64,000 bases of DNA from an uncultured bacterium (GTDB taxonomy: Bacteria; Cyanobacteriota; Vampirovibrionia; Gastranaerophilales; Gastranaerophilaceae), in NCBI GenBank assembly GCA_900551915.1, contig URXT01000001.1, positions 108,600 to 172,599 of the forward strand, given 5' to 3'. The position numbers were made by a program, and so were the translations under genes. This document shows, piece after piece, positions 9,503 to 18,614 of the stretch. Each line of letters starts with the position of its first letter. Within the stretch, counting starts at the first letter, position 1. The notes beneath the pieces are model-generated. The model was not told where the DNA came from and did no database searches. It worked only from the letters and a program-made list of their open reading frames with translations.

Positions 9503-10060
9503 TTATGCTCTGTCCAAGTATTCGTTAGTTCTTGTATCAACACGGATTACATCTCCGTTAGAAATGAAGAACGGAACGTTAACCATAGCTCCGGTTTCAA
9601 GTTTAGCAGGTTTTGTACCGCCTTGAGCAGTGTTTCCTTTTTCAGCCGGAGGTGTGTCAACAACTTCAAGTTCAACGTGCGCCGGAATGTCAACACCAAT
9701 AATTCTTGAATCATGCATCAATACTTGAACATTCATATTTTCTTTCAAATATTTAAGCCCGTCGCCGATTTGGCTTTCAGATAAGTGAAGCTGGTCGTAA
9801 GTTTCATTATCCATCATTACGTAATCTGCACCTTCTTTGTATAAATATTGCATTTCACGTCTGTCAAGAGTTGCTTTGCCTACTTTTTCGCCGGCTCTAA
9901 ATGTTTTTTCAATAACCTGTCCGGTTTCGACGTTTTTAAGTTTTGAACGTACAAAAGCTGCGCCTTTGCCGGGTTTTACATGTAAAAATTCAACAACAGA
10001 CCATAAGCCGTTGTCCAATTGAAGCGTCAAGCCTGTTTTTAAATCGTTTACTGAAATCAT
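9503..10060 (-). CDS. efp: Elongation factor P
   Basis: A 185-residue EF-P, which binds between the P and E sites of stalled ribosomes to help peptide-bond formation at polyproline stretches. The first domain has [15 protein letters not shown], where the Lys in PGKG is at the tip that is modified in some lineages. Domains II and III follow with [22 protein letters not shown] and the C-terminal [18 protein letters not shown] strong AAGGGG precedes the ATG. First gene of the efp-accB-accC run. No epmA/epmB-type modification gene is visible. Confidence 0.97.
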   Translation of the reverse strand: MISVNDLKTGLTLQLDNGLWSVVEFLHVKPGKGAAFVRSKLKNVETGQVIEKTFRAGEKVGKATLDRREMQYLYKEGADYVMMDNETYDQLHLSESQIGDGLKYLKENMNVQVLMHDSRIIGVDIPAHVELEVVDTPPAEKGNTAQGGTKPAKLETGAMVNVPFFISNGDVIRVDTRTNEYLDRA

Positions 10061-10209
10061 ATTTTTCCCCTTTTTAAAAGTATAATCATCTATTGTATCT
10101 TGATGTTAGCACAAAAGTTTGAAACTTCAAATATTTGTAACAATTTTAATTAACAATCCGGTTAAAATTTCAAGTTTTGTAAGTTTTTGGATTTATTTTT
10201 ACAAAAAGA

Positions 10210-10238
10210 TTTACAACAGTAATTCATTATGTTAATAT
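10210..10238 (+). promoter_or_regulatory. Probable promoter of the DUF212 gene
   Basis: TTTACA (10210-10215), a 17-base spacer and TAATAT (10233-10238), followed by a roughly 40-base leader ending in AGGAAAG before the ATG at 10286. Confidence 0.5.
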
Positions 10239-10285
10239 AAACATAAACGTTAAAAATCAAAATAGAACAAAGAGAGTAGGAAAGA

Positions 10286-10744
10286 ATGGTTGATATTGTG
10301 AATAATGGTTACGAGGCTTTAATTTCAGCAATTGCTGCGGCATTTTTTGCCCAGGTGATTAAATTTATTATTTTCACAATACAATCACGCAAGATAAATT
10401 TTAAAATTTTTACAACAACCGGCGGAATGCCGAGTTCTCATTCTGCTGGTGTTATGAGTCTGGCAACTTCTGTCGGGTTAATCGGCGGATTTGATTCCCT
10501 GACATTTGCAGTAGCTTTCGGCTTTGCTCTTATTACAATGTATGATGCCGCAGGCGTCCGCCGTGCTGCAGGAAAAACTGCTGCTTGTCTGAACAGAATG
10601 ATGGAGGATTTTTACAAGCATGATGTTCAATCAATTGGCGGAAAGTTAAAAGAACTCTTGGGCCATACTCCTTTTGAAGTTATTATGGGTGCGGTTTTCG
10701 GTGTTCTTTTCGCATACAGTTTCCACCAATATTTAATCGGCTAA
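10286..10744 (+). CDS. Divergent PAP2-family (DUF212) membrane protein
   Basis: A 152-residue integral membrane protein of the family described as acid phosphatase/vanadium-haloperoxidase related. The hallmarks GGMPSSHSAGVMSLA (residues ~48-62) and TMYDAAGVRRAAGK are present, as is the closing LKELLGHTPFEVIMGAVFGV. It probably acts on a lipid-linked phosphate at the membrane, but the substrate is unknown. The family is common in cyanobacteria and plants as well as Firmicutes. Full length. Confidence 0.88.
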   Translation: MVDIVNNGYEALISAIAAAFFAQVIKFIIFTIQSRKINFKIFTTTGGMPSSHSAGVMSLATSVGLIGGFDSLTFAVAFGFALITMYDAAGVRRAAGKTAACLNRMMEDFYKHDVQSIGGKLKELLGHTPFEVIMGAVFGVLFAYSFHQYLIG

Positions 10745-10789
10745 ATCTGCTTGCCTTTTTTTATTTTCCATGTAATAATGTAACCGTTG

Positions 10790-10854
10790 AGGGTTTATAG
10801 AGCAAAATCTATATCCGAAGTTTCTACCCTTAGGAAAGAAAGAGATTCTCCAAG
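10790..10854 (+). promoter_or_regulatory. Structured 5' leader before the SNF2 helicase gene
   Basis: AGGGT (10790-10794) pairs with ACCCT (10826-10830) around an inner stem TATAGA/TCTATA (10796-10801 and 10808-10813). A second stem follows, CTTAGGA (10829-10835) with TCTCCAAG (10847-10854), ending 4 bases before the start codon, where no Shine-Dalgarno is visible. I could not match it to a known riboswitch; GUUUCUACC recalls the purine-riboswitch J2/3 but the required loop motifs are absent. Confidence 0.4.
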
Positions 10855-10858
10855 ATAG

Positions 10859-13800
10859 ATGGGTGTTGAAGAATTCAATTACAAATATATAAAAGATAAT
10901 GCAAGTGCCGGAAGCTGGAGGCGCGGTTACGAATACCATTTAAAAGATATGGTATTTGATAATTACCCTGAAAAAAATTTTTATATGGCAAAAGTTAAAG
11001 GTAATTTTCAGGATTTTTATAAAACCGACCTGATTTTCAAAAAGAACAAAGTTGAAGCGCGCTGCAACTGCCCGTTAAAAGAGGAATGGTGTAAACACGC
11101 CGTTGCGGTTGCATTGAAGGCAATTGACGAGCATGCTTATGAAGACTGGCTTGAAACAAAATTCGGAATTGAACCGAATTTCCCTGATGAAAATACTGCA
11201 CTCACCGAGCCGCCGCAGGGAAATTACATTTTTCACTTCAATTCAAAGCGCAAGGCAAACTTTTTCTCAATCCTTGTGATGTCAAGAGAAACGGGTAAAG
11301 TTGTAAGACAAATTGAGCCGATTCTGCGAGCCTTGATAGAAGCACAAAAGCAGGACAAGTCTTTTGAACTCAATAACTCACAAAAGGTTGAAGTTGCGAT
11401 ATTTCAGCAGCTTTTGACGATTTCCAGACAGGATAAAAAAGCCGGCTGGTATGATATCCCGATTACAAAATTCGGTCCGATGTTCAACCTTCTTTCAAAA
11501 GCCGATGAGGTTTTGGATGAAAAGACAAAAGACCGCCTGAAATTTACTGATGAGGAATGGAAACTTAAATTATACGTAAACACCGGCGCACAAGGCACAA
11601 TTTTACTTTCTCTTGAGTGGATTCGTCCGGACAAAGACGATGTTATTCCGTTTGAAGAAGTAAGATATTTTTCAAGACATTTGAAATGGGGAAGATATAA
11701 AAATCTGATTTTCCCGACAAATGTTGCAATGCAGGTTCTTCCGCAAAATTTAATAAAGTCAACTTTCACGGATTTAAAAGATTCGGAAGGCGGTAAGTTT
11801 ATTTATGAAGAACTGCCGAAGCTTAGAGAAGTTATGGACGTCGAAATTGCCGAAAATATCAGCAAATTAATGCTTGAAGAACGTCCGCCGCTCAACATTG
11901 TGACGCTCGGAATTGATTATGACCAATCCTTGAAAGCAACTTTGGAATTTGAATATGACGGGGTAAAAGTTCCGTTTTCAAAAACAGCCGAAAAAACTCC
12001 GTATATTACAATCAAAAAGCCGGGTGAAGATTTGGTATACTGGATTAAAAGAAATTACCAGCACGAAGTCGAAGCTTATCATATGCTTTTGGCGTGTAAA
12101 TTCGTACCGATGCAGACAAACAATCTTGCGCTTGAAAAAGAAAACGCAATTGATTTTTACAATTATTACATCAAGCAGGCAGGAGACGGCTGGAGATTTG
12201 AAGAAAAAGACGATATGAATTTCTTCAAACTTATGGAGGATCCGTTCAGACTTTGCGCGAAAATCGATTTCAGCGAAGACGCCTCAGACAGCTTTGATAT
12301 TACGCTTTACGGTCAGGTTGGTGAGGAAATTATTTCGTTCAGCGATATTTATGACACAATTCAGAGCGGCGAAAAATACAGCCGTATCAGAAGTTTGGGG
12401 TTTGTAGAATTCCCGGCTCAAAATATTTATGCAATGATGCGTGCCTTCAACTCCTTTGATGTTTACCGCAATGCTGATGATAAATTTACCGTAAAAACTT
12501 ACCGCGCAGGCTTGATTACAGAGTTGAAAAACCTTGATGTCGAACTTGTTTTGAGTGAAGAGTTTGAAAAATTCTGGACGCAGATGTCTTCATTCTCAAC
12601 GGCCGACGGGCATGATTTGCCGGAAAATATCAATGCAGAATTTCGTGAATACCAAATTAAAGGTTTTGGCTGGCTTTGGTTTATGTATAAATACGGGCTA
12701 AACGGAATTCTGGCGGATGATATGGGGCTTGGTAAAACATTACAGGCGCTTGCGGCAATCCAGAAAGCCAAAGAGGTTGACGGCCCTGCTCCGACACTTG
12801 TAATTTGTCCGACAACTGTTGTTTTCAACTGGGAATCTGAAATACAGAAGTTTGCACCGACATTAAGCTGTCTTAAACTAGCAGGAGTTGATAGAAAGAA
12901 TTTCTTTAAAGAAATCCCGAATTACGATGTTGTAATAACAAGTTACGCGCTTGTCCGCCGCGACATTGATAAACTTCAAAAATACAATTTCAGATATGTA
13001 ATTTTGGACGAATCGCAAAATATCAAAAATGCGCTTTCGCAAACCGCACAGGCTGTCAAAAAACTTAACGCAGACCACAAACTTGCGCTTTCCGGCACTC
13101 CGATTGAAAACAAGCTTGAAGAACTCTGGTCTGTCTTTGATTTTCTAATGCCGGGATTTTTGATGAGTATTTCGGAATTTAATTTCCGTTACGTGAACCC
13201 GATTATGGAGCGCGGAGACAAAACAGTTGAAAAACGTTTGAAATTGCAAATTTATCCGTTCATACTCCGCCGTATGAAACGTGACGTTGCAAAAGATTTG
13301 CCGGATAAAGTCGAAAACATTGCATACTGCGAACTTACTGACGAGCAAAAGGACTTCTACCTGCAGGTTCTTGACAGCACCAAAGAAGAACTCTTCAAAT
13401 CAATTGAAGAAAACGGGCTTGAAAAAAGCAGACTTTCAATCTTCTCAGCACTTCTCAGACTTCGCCAAATCTGCTGCCATCCGCGCCTATACGATAAAGA
13501 AAACGTTAAACATGTTATGTCTTCGGGCAAGTTTGAAAAACTTAAAGTTATGCTGGAAGAAATTATTTCGGAAGGCCACCGTGTTCTTTTATTCAGCCAG
13601 TTTGTCAACATGCTGGATATTGTAAAAGGCTGGCTTGAACGCGAAGGCATTGATTACGAATATCTGACCGGAAAAACCAAAGACCGTCAGGCTGCTGTTG
13701 AAAGATTTAACAACAGTAACATTCCGATTTTCTTAATCAGCTTAAAAGCAGGCGGAACAGGCTTGAACCTAACCGGCGCAGACTATGTAATCCATTACGA

Positions 13801-14032
13801 CCCATGGTGGAACCCTGCTGTTGAAGACCAGGCAACCGACCGTGCTTACCGTATCGGGCAGACTAAAAAAGTATTTGTTTACAGACTTATCACCAAAAAT
13901 ACGGTTGAAGAAAAAATCCAAAAACTCAAAACAGTTAAGAGAAACCTTGTTGACAGCGTAATTTCTGTTGACCGAAATATTGTTAAGTCTCTTACAATGG
14001 ATGACATCAGAGAAATCTTCTCAACAGATTAG
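10859..14032 (+). CDS. SWIM zinc-finger SNF2-family DEAD/DEAH helicase
   Basis: A 1057-residue SWI2/SNF2 ATPase. Near the N-terminus (about 60-85) is a SWIM zinc finger, CNCPLKEEWCKHAVAVA. A long middle region without a clear motif leads to the helicase: DDMGLGKTLQALA (Walker A), TSYALVRRDI, LDESQNIKN (motif II, DESQ instead of DEAH), LSGTPIENKLEELWSVFDF, FILRRMKRDVAKDLPDK, and the second RecA domain with LLFSQFVNML, SLKAGGTGLNLTGADYVIHY and DRAYRIGQTKKVFVY. Such proteins translocate on DNA and are linked to transcription recycling or repair. The ATG is unsupported by a ribosome-binding site but gives the expected SWIM N-terminus. Confidence 0.93.
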   Translation: MGVEEFNYKYIKDNASAGSWRRGYEYHLKDMVFDNYPEKNFYMAKVKGNFQDFYKTDLIFKKNKVEARCNCPLKEEWCKHAVAVALKAIDEHAYEDWLETKFGIEPNFPDENTALTEPPQGNYIFHFNSKRKANFFSILVMSRETGKVVRQIEPILRALIEAQKQDKSFELNNSQKVEVAIFQQLLTISRQDKKAGWYDIPITKFGPMFNLLSKADEVLDEKTKDRLKFTDEEWKLKLYVNTGAQGTILLSLEWIRPDKDDVIPFEEVRYFSRHLKWGRYKNLIFPTNVAMQVLPQNLIKSTFTDLKDSEGGKFIYEELPKLREVMDVEIAENISKLMLEERPPLNIVTLGIDYDQSLKATLEFEYDGVKVPFSKTAEKTPYITIKKPGEDLVYWIKRNYQHEVEAYHMLLACKFVPMQTNNLALEKENAIDFYNYYIKQAGDGWRFEEKDDMNFFKLMEDPFRLCAKIDFSEDASDSFDITLYGQVGEEIISFSDIYDTIQSGEKYSRIRSLGFVEFPAQNIYAMMRAFNSFDVYRNADDKFTVKTYRAGLITELKNLDVELVLSEEFEKFWTQMSSFSTADGHDLPENINAEFREYQIKGFGWLWFMYKYGLNGILADDMGLGKTLQALAAIQKAKEVDGPAPTLVICPTTVVFNWESEIQKFAPTLSCLKLAGVDRKNFFKEIPNYDVVITSYALVRRDIDKLQKYNFRYVILDESQNIKNALSQTAQAVKKLNADHKLALSGTPIENKLEELWSVFDFLMPGFLMSISEFNFRYVNPIMERGDKTVEKRLKLQIYPFILRRMKRDVAKDLPDKVENIAYCELTDEQKDFYLQVLDSTKEELFKSIEENGLEKSRLSIFSALLRLRQICCHPRLYDKENVKHVMSSGKFEKLKVMLEEIISEGHRVLLFSQFVNMLDIVKGWLEREGIDYEYLTGKTKDRQAAVERFNNSNIPIFLISLKAGGTGLNLTGADYVIHYDPWWNPAVEDQATDRAYRIGQTKKVFVYRLITKNTVEEKIQKLKTVKRNLVDSVISVDRNIVKSLTMDDIREIFSTD

Positions 14033-14160
14033 TATGTAAAGACAGTTTTATTTGCAATTGCCCGAATTAAAAGGTAAATATGGAGTGTGCCGGAAAAGAG
14101 CTTTTGGGGTTAGTATATTTATTGAGAGTCCTTGTATGAGGTTATTATTAGCCAGGGAGT

Positions 14161-14940
14161 CTATTTCAGGAAATCTTTCCAGTAACTTCCGTTACCAAGC
14201 GGACTTGTATCAGAAAGCGCATAATATGCGCAGGTGTATGTTGCAGTGTTTTGTGTATACGAGCACATAGTTGACGGGTCTTGTAAATCCTCGCCATAAC
14301 CTGTCAAATCGTCTCCAATGTAAGGAATTACTCCTTTCTTTTCGGTGAAGGCAAAAACAAACCAGTCATAACCGTATTTATTTGGTCCTTTTTTGCCGTT
14401 TGTGTCAACACAGATTTTTGGCCCGACTGTAACATTGCTAAATGTTCCATTTAATAGATTATCCATGACAAAAAACCTTCCTGAAATATCTGTCATGATT
14501 ATGCTTTCATCACAGGGCTGTGAGGAGTTGTCCGAGCCGTTCAAAGCTGCGGGTATATAACCAAGAATGCGTTTATAAACATCTTTTCTTAACGTTTCTT
14601 CTCCTTCAAGCTCGTTTGTCGAACCTGCAGCCTGTGCATGGCCGTTAAAATATTTCATATATAATTTCAGTAATCCGGTTGCGTCGTAAGCTTGTTCTGT
14701 AGTTTCAGCATCAGGATTTGTAAGTATTTTACTGTATTCATGCACGGTGAAACCTTCCTGAGCTTCAAACATTTTGGCCGCGTTATTCAAGTCGCTGTAA
14801 GCTTTTAAAAATTGTGTGTGAAGAGCCTTTTTTTCATAATTTTTTATCAATTGAGGAATTGTGAGCGCAGCAATAATCCCGATTATTCCTAATGTTATCA
14901 AAACCTCTGCCATTGTAAAAGCGTTTTTAGTTTTTCTCAT
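14161..14940 (-). CDS. Type IV pilin-like / type II secretion pseudopilin
   Basis: A 259-residue protein with a class III prepilin signal: RKTKNA|FTMAEVLITLGIIGIIAA, cleavage after Ala and Glu at +5, followed by a hydrophobic helix that anchors the subunit. The rest is a soluble domain with four or more Cys toward the C-terminus, possibly disulphide-bonded, and no recognised fold. Start ATG follows TAGGAGA. It is monocistronic here, with no pilus-assembly ATPase or peptidase nearby, so its assembly machinery must be elsewhere. Surface pilus or competence-type function is inferred. Confidence 0.85.
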   Translation of the reverse strand: MRKTKNAFTMAEVLITLGIIGIIAALTIPQLIKNYEKKALHTQFLKAYSDLNNAAKMFEAQEGFTVHEYSKILTNPDAETTEQAYDATGLLKLYMKYFNGHAQAAGSTNELEGEETLRKDVYKRILGYIPAALNGSDNSSQPCDESIIMTDISGRFFVMDNLLNGTFSNVTVGPKICVDTNGKKGPNKYGYDWFVFAFTEKKGVIPYIGDDLTGYGEDLQDPSTMCSYTQNTATYTCAYYALSDTSPLGNGSYWKDFLK

Positions 14941-15068
14941 TGATGTCTCCTATTAAGTAATATTATAGATTATTTATTGTTTTAAATAAAAATTCATTAA
15001 AAACAATAAATATATTCTCATATTAATCAAAAGATGTCAAGACGAATTAAAAAATATATAATTTTATT

Positions 15069-15281
15069 ATGAGTGTAAGCGAGGATTTAAAGATATTATT
15101 GTTAAAAGAGAAAATGACCATCACGGAGCTTGCAGCGCTTGCTAGTCAAAAGTCCGGCAAGTCATATACTGTTTTTGGAATTTCACAAAAACTTGCTAGA
15201 CGCTCAATGAAATACGATGAGCTGAAATTCCTCGCAGAAATCCTCGGTTACCGTATTAATTTCGAAAAAATTGAAGAATAA
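15069..15281 (+). CDS. Small XRE-like helix-turn-helix protein
   Basis: A 70-residue protein with a single HTH: LLLKEKMTITELAALAS is helix 1-2, KLARRSMKYDELKFLAEILG is the recognition and following helices. It resembles short Cro/XRE-type regulators found singly in clostridia and relatives. A TATAAT box at 15057-15062 lies 6 bases before the ATG and no Shine-Dalgarno is visible, so translation may be leaderless. It converges with the exporter permease gene, whose stop is 2 bases away. Target genes are unknown. Confidence 0.72.
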   Translation: MSVSEDLKILLLKEKMTITELAALASQKSGKSYTVFGISQKLARRSMKYDELKFLAEILGYRINFEKIEE

Positions 15282-15283
15282 AC

Positions 15284-16513
15284 TTATTCATATCTGAGCG
15301 CGTCAATAGGGTTTAAAAGCGAGGCTTTGTAAGCCGGGTAATATCCGAATAAAACTCCGATTGCGCCTGAAAATCCAAGCGATAAAAATATTGAAAATGC
15401 CTGGATTGAAATCGACATTCCGGCAAGCAGCTGTAAGATTTTTGAACCGGCTACGCCGATAAAAACTCCAATCAGCCCGCCGATTATTGAAAGCAAAAAG
15501 GATTCAATCAGAAATTGAACTCTTATGTCAGAAGCTTTTGCGCCGATTGCCATTCTGATACCGATTTCTTTTGTACGTTCAGTTACAGATACAAGCATAA
15601 TGTTCATAATACCGATTCCGCCGACCAAAAGCGAGACCGATGCAATTGCGCCTAATAAAAGCGACATTGTGCGTGCTGAAGATTTTATAGTTTCCTGCAT
15701 TTCGGCAAGGTTGCGGATTTCAAAGTCATCCTCCTGATTTTTACCGATGTTGTGGCGGCGTCTTAAGATGTCTGTAATATCGCTTTCTGCAATACCCAAA
15801 GTTTCTTCACTCTGCGCTTTTATATTAATCATTTTGACTGTGCCGGGAAAGTCTGTTCCGAAAACTTTTTTCTGTGCTGTCGTAATCGGTATGAAAACCA
15901 AATCATCCTGATCCATTCCCATTCCGTTTTCGCCTTTCATTTTCAAAAGCCCGATGACTTTAAACGGAACATTTCCTATGCGGATTGTTTTATTAATCGG
16001 GTCCATGTCGCCAAAAAGTTCTGTTGCTACAGTGTTTCCAATAATTGCAACTTTTGTGCTGTTTTTCTGGTCTTCTGGAAGAAAGTTTCGGCCTTCTATT
16101 ATTTCATAATTTCTTATGAAAAGATAATCTGCATTAGTTCCGGCTACTGTAGTTGACCAGTTCTGATTGCCGTAAGTAAGTTGTTTGGCTTCTGAAGAGT
16201 AAGGAGCGACCGCAAGCACTCCGTTTGCATTTGCTTCAATTGTTTCAGCATCTTTGAGTGTAAGTGTGGGTTTTGTACCTGACCCCATACGTACGCCGCC
16301 GGAAGTTGCAGAACTTGAGCGTATCATAAGAAGATTGCTTCCCATAGATTCCATGTCTTTTGCAATTCTTTCGCTGGCGCCTGAACCTACCGCAAGCATT
16401 ATGATTACTGCGCTTACGCCGATAATTATACCAAGAGAAGTCAGCATTGAGCGCATTTTGTTTATTTTAAGCGATACGACCGCCATTTTTAGTGTTGATT
16501 TGAAGTCTATCAT
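15284..16513 (-). CDS. MacB-type ABC transporter permease (FtsX domain)
   Basis: A 409-residue permease with the MacB layout: an N-terminal helix (MRSMLTSLGIIIGVSAVIIM), a large periplasmic MacB_PCD domain (about 45-270), then three helices of the FtsX domain, including the ending LSLGFSGAIGVLFGYYPAYKA and LNPIDALRYE. The ATP-binding half is encoded separately by the next gene upstream. I place the start at 16513, after AAAAGGAC; a longer reading to 16585 runs into a repeat element. It is the last gene of a tolC-macA-ATPase-permease operon that exports an unknown substrate across both membranes. Confidence 0.9.
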   Translation of the reverse strand: MIDFKSTLKMAVVSLKINKMRSMLTSLGIIIGVSAVIIMLAVGSGASERIAKDMESMGSNLLMIRSSSATSGGVRMGSGTKPTLTLKDAETIEANANGVLAVAPYSSEAKQLTYGNQNWSTTVAGTNADYLFIRNYEIIEGRNFLPEDQKNSTKVAIIGNTVATELFGDMDPINKTIRIGNVPFKVIGLLKMKGENGMGMDQDDLVFIPITTAQKKVFGTDFPGTVKMINIKAQSEETLGIAESDITDILRRRHNIGKNQEDDFEIRNLAEMQETIKSSARTMSLLLGAIASVSLLVGGIGIMNIMLVSVTERTKEIGIRMAIGAKASDIRVQFLIESFLLSIIGGLIGVFIGVAGSKILQLLAGMSISIQAFSIFLSLGFSGAIGVLFGYYPAYKASLLNPIDALRYE

Positions 16514-16533
16514 TATTTGTCCTTTTATTTTAG

Positions 16534-16558
16534 TGAAATGTGAAATGTTCTTTACGGG
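16534..16558. repeat. Heptad-family repeat in the exporter operon
   Basis: GTGAAAT-GTGAAAT-GTTCTTTACGG, a diverged half-element of the dispersed GTGARAR family, directly abutting the CCCCTC-ended element that follows. Confidence 0.5.
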
Positions 16559-16568
16559 GTAGTTTTTC

Positions 16569-16709
16569 AAACCCCTCACCCGCATTTCTAGCGCTCGCTG
16601 CCGTTCTCGCAGAACTGCTCCCTCTCACCACTTTGCTTCGCGTCGGGAAACAGGGTCACAAGACTCGTGCCTCGTATGTTCCCTTTGTTCCGCAAGGGGC
16701 GAGGGGTTT
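16569..16709. repeat. MITE-like element with AAACCCCTC ends
   Basis: About 140 bp between the ATPase and permease genes. Left end AAACCCCTCACCC (16569-16581) mirrors right end GGGGCGAGGGGTTT (16696-16709). The interior is clearly more GC-rich than the flanks and has no open frame on the operon strand. The ATPase gene's TAA stop (16710-16708) overlaps the right end, so insertion may have reset the 3' end of that gene. Confidence 0.6.
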
Positions 16710-17412
16710 AATACGGAATTGTCGTGTGTTCATTAATCTCGTCTGAGACGATATTTCCATCTTTGAACCTGACAACACGCTTGCAGTATTGCGCAATGTC
16801 CGGTTCGTGAGTTACAAGAATTATAGTTTTACCCATGTTTTTGTTCAGGTTTACAAAGAATTCCATAACTTCAATACTTGTTTTTGTGTCTAAGTTTCCG
16901 GTCGGCTCGTCTGCAAGAATTAGCGGAGGGTCATTAACGATTGCACGTGCAATCGCAACACGCTGCTGCTGACCGCCTGACATTTGATTTGGCATATGGT
17001 CTTCTCTGTTTTCAAGCCCGACTATTTTCAGCGCCTGTTTTGCCCGAATTTCGCGCTCTTCTTCGGGAATTCCTTTGTAAATCATCGGAAGTTCGACATT
17101 TTCTAATGCAGAAGTTCGGGCAATCAGGTTAAATCCCTGAAATACAAAACCCATTTTTAAATTTCTGACATCAGCGAGTTCGTCAGGATTAAGTGAAAAC
17201 ATGTCAATTCCGTCAAGAAAGTAGCTGCCGGAATTTGGTTTGTCCAGAGTTCCGAGCATGTTCATGAAAGTTGATTTACCGGAACCTGAGGTTCCCATGA
17301 TTGCAACAAATTCGCCTTTTTCAACGGTTAATGACACACAGTTGAGCGCGTTGAAGCTGTCTTCACCGGTCTGATAGGTTTTTATTGCATTTTTAACTTC
17401 TATGAGTGACAT
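16708..17412 (-). CDS. ABC transporter ATP-binding protein, MacB/LolD type
   Basis: A 234-residue ATPase with Walker [13 protein letters not shown], the Q-loop region [21 protein letters not shown], signature [15 protein letters not shown], Walker [13 protein letters not shown] and switch His in LVTHEPDIA. This is the split ATP-binding half for the permease that follows, powering a MacAB-TolC-like tripartite exporter. The stop codon lies within the end of the MITE-like element. Ends HTTIPY, a few residues longer than the usual core. Confidence 0.93.
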   Translation of the reverse strand: MSLIEVKNAIKTYQTGEDSFNALNCVSLTVEKGEFVAIMGTSGSGKSTFMNMLGTLDKPNSGSYFLDGIDMFSLNPDELADVRNLKMGFVFQGFNLIARTSALENVELPMIYKGIPEEEREIRAKQALKIVGLENREDHMPNQMSGGQQQRVAIARAIVNDPPLILADEPTGNLDTKTSIEVMEFFVNLNKNMGKTIILVTHEPDIAQYCKRVVRFKDGNIVSDEINEHTTIPY

Positions 17413-17438
17413 TTCTTCCTTTGTTATGTTTTTCCGGA

Positions 17439-18614
17439 TTAAAACATTCCCGGCCCGCGGCGGCGTTTGTTTCCTTTTGCCGTGCCGGATTTGCCTTTAA
17501 TGCCTGTAATGATTCTTGCATCTTCTTTTACGTCTTTTGCACTGATTTCAGTGAAGTTGTCGTCGCTTGCGCCGATTTGGATGTCATGTCTTACGGGTTT
17601 GTTGTTTTCCAGAAGCCAGACACCCTGATTTTTATATTTTGCTCCGTCTGTTTTTGGAGTGAATTTTAGCGCAACATTTGGCGCGCAAAGTACGTTTTCG
17701 CGTTTGTTTGTAATTATTGAAACATTTGCAGTCATTCCGGGCTTAAGTTTCAAGTCATTGTTTTCAACATCAACTATAACAGAATAAGTTACGACGTTAT
17801 TTGTATTTGTGGAGGCGAGTCGAACCTGTGTGACTTTTCCTGTAAAAATACTGTCTGCATAACCGTCAAGCGTGTAAGTTACGTCCTGTCCTTCTTTAAC
17901 TTCACCAATATCAGCTTCGGATACATTAACTTCAATCTGCATTTTTGTTAAATCCTGAGCGATTGTAAAAAGTTCCGGCGCCTGAAAGCTTGCTGCAACC
18001 GGCTGGCCAAGGTCGATTTCACGTGAAATTACTGTTCCGTCTACGGGCGCAATAATTTTTGTATAGCCGAGGTTTGTCATTGCGGTTTTTAAAGAGGCCT
18101 GATATTGAGCAATTTGAGCGCGGGCTGCATTTATCTGTGCAAGGTCGGATTTGTAAGTGCTTTCCATCTGGTCTAGGTCGCTGCGCGGAACAAAGTTCTT
18201 TGCATAAAGATTTTTGTAGCGTTCGTACATTTTTCTATCATATTCTGTTGTTGCCTGAAGTTTTGCAAGGTTTGCCTGAGCGTTTGCAATTTGAGCCTGA
18301 TTTTGCTGAACTGTTGCTTCAAAGTTTGCGGGGTCTATTTGTGCCATAAGCTGACCTTTCTTAACTTCGGAGTTGAAGTCAACATAAATTTCTTTAATCA
18401 GGCCTGATACGGTTGAACCGACGCTCACTGTGTTTACAGGGTTAATTGTTCCTGACGCTTCGACGATTTCTGTGATTGTGCAGCGTTTGAGGGGGCGCGT
18501 TTGATAATGAACCTTGTTTTTCAGATATACATAAGTTGAAGCCCCTGCAATAATTACTACAAAAGCTAATGCTGTTATAATATATCGTTTTCTTATAAAA
18601 GTTTGTATTTTCAT
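17439..18614 (-). CDS. MacA/HlyD-type periplasmic adaptor
   Basis: A 391-residue membrane-fusion protein with an N-terminal anchor helix (YIITALAFVVIIAGASTYVYL). Next comes the biotinyl-lipoyl half-motif VEASGTINPVNTVSVGSTVSG, a coiled-coil hairpin (about 90-165, rich in NQAQIANAQANLAKLQ type heptads), the second half GYTKIIAPVDGTVISREID and beta-barrel domains. It bridges the inner-membrane ABC pair and the TolC channel. A basic tail KGNKRRRGPGMF is unusual. The ATG overlaps the tolC-type stop by one base (TAATG), so the genes are translationally coupled. Confidence 0.92.
   Translation of the reverse strand: MKIQTFIRKRYIITALAFVVIIAGASTYVYLKNKVHYQTRPLKRCTITEIVEASGTINPVNTVSVGSTVSGLIKEIYVDFNSEVKKGQLMAQIDPANFEATVQQNQAQIANAQANLAKLQATTEYDRKMYERYKNLYAKNFVPRSDLDQMESTYKSDLAQINAARAQIAQYQASLKTAMTNLGYTKIIAPVDGTVISREIDLGQPVAASFQAPELFTIAQDLTKMQIEVNVSEADIGEVKEGQDVTYTLDGYADSIFTGKVTQVRLASTNTNNVVTYSVIVDVENNDLKLKPGMTANVSIITNKRENVLCAPNVALKFTPKTDGAKYKNQGVWLLENNKPVRHDIQIGASDDNFTEISAKDVKEDARIITGIKGKSGTAKGNKRRRGPGMF

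Noticed and set aside
10790..10858. Purine riboswitch, from GUUUCUACC
   Set aside because: Loop motifs for L2 and L3 and the P1 pairing are absent; only the J2/3-like string matches.
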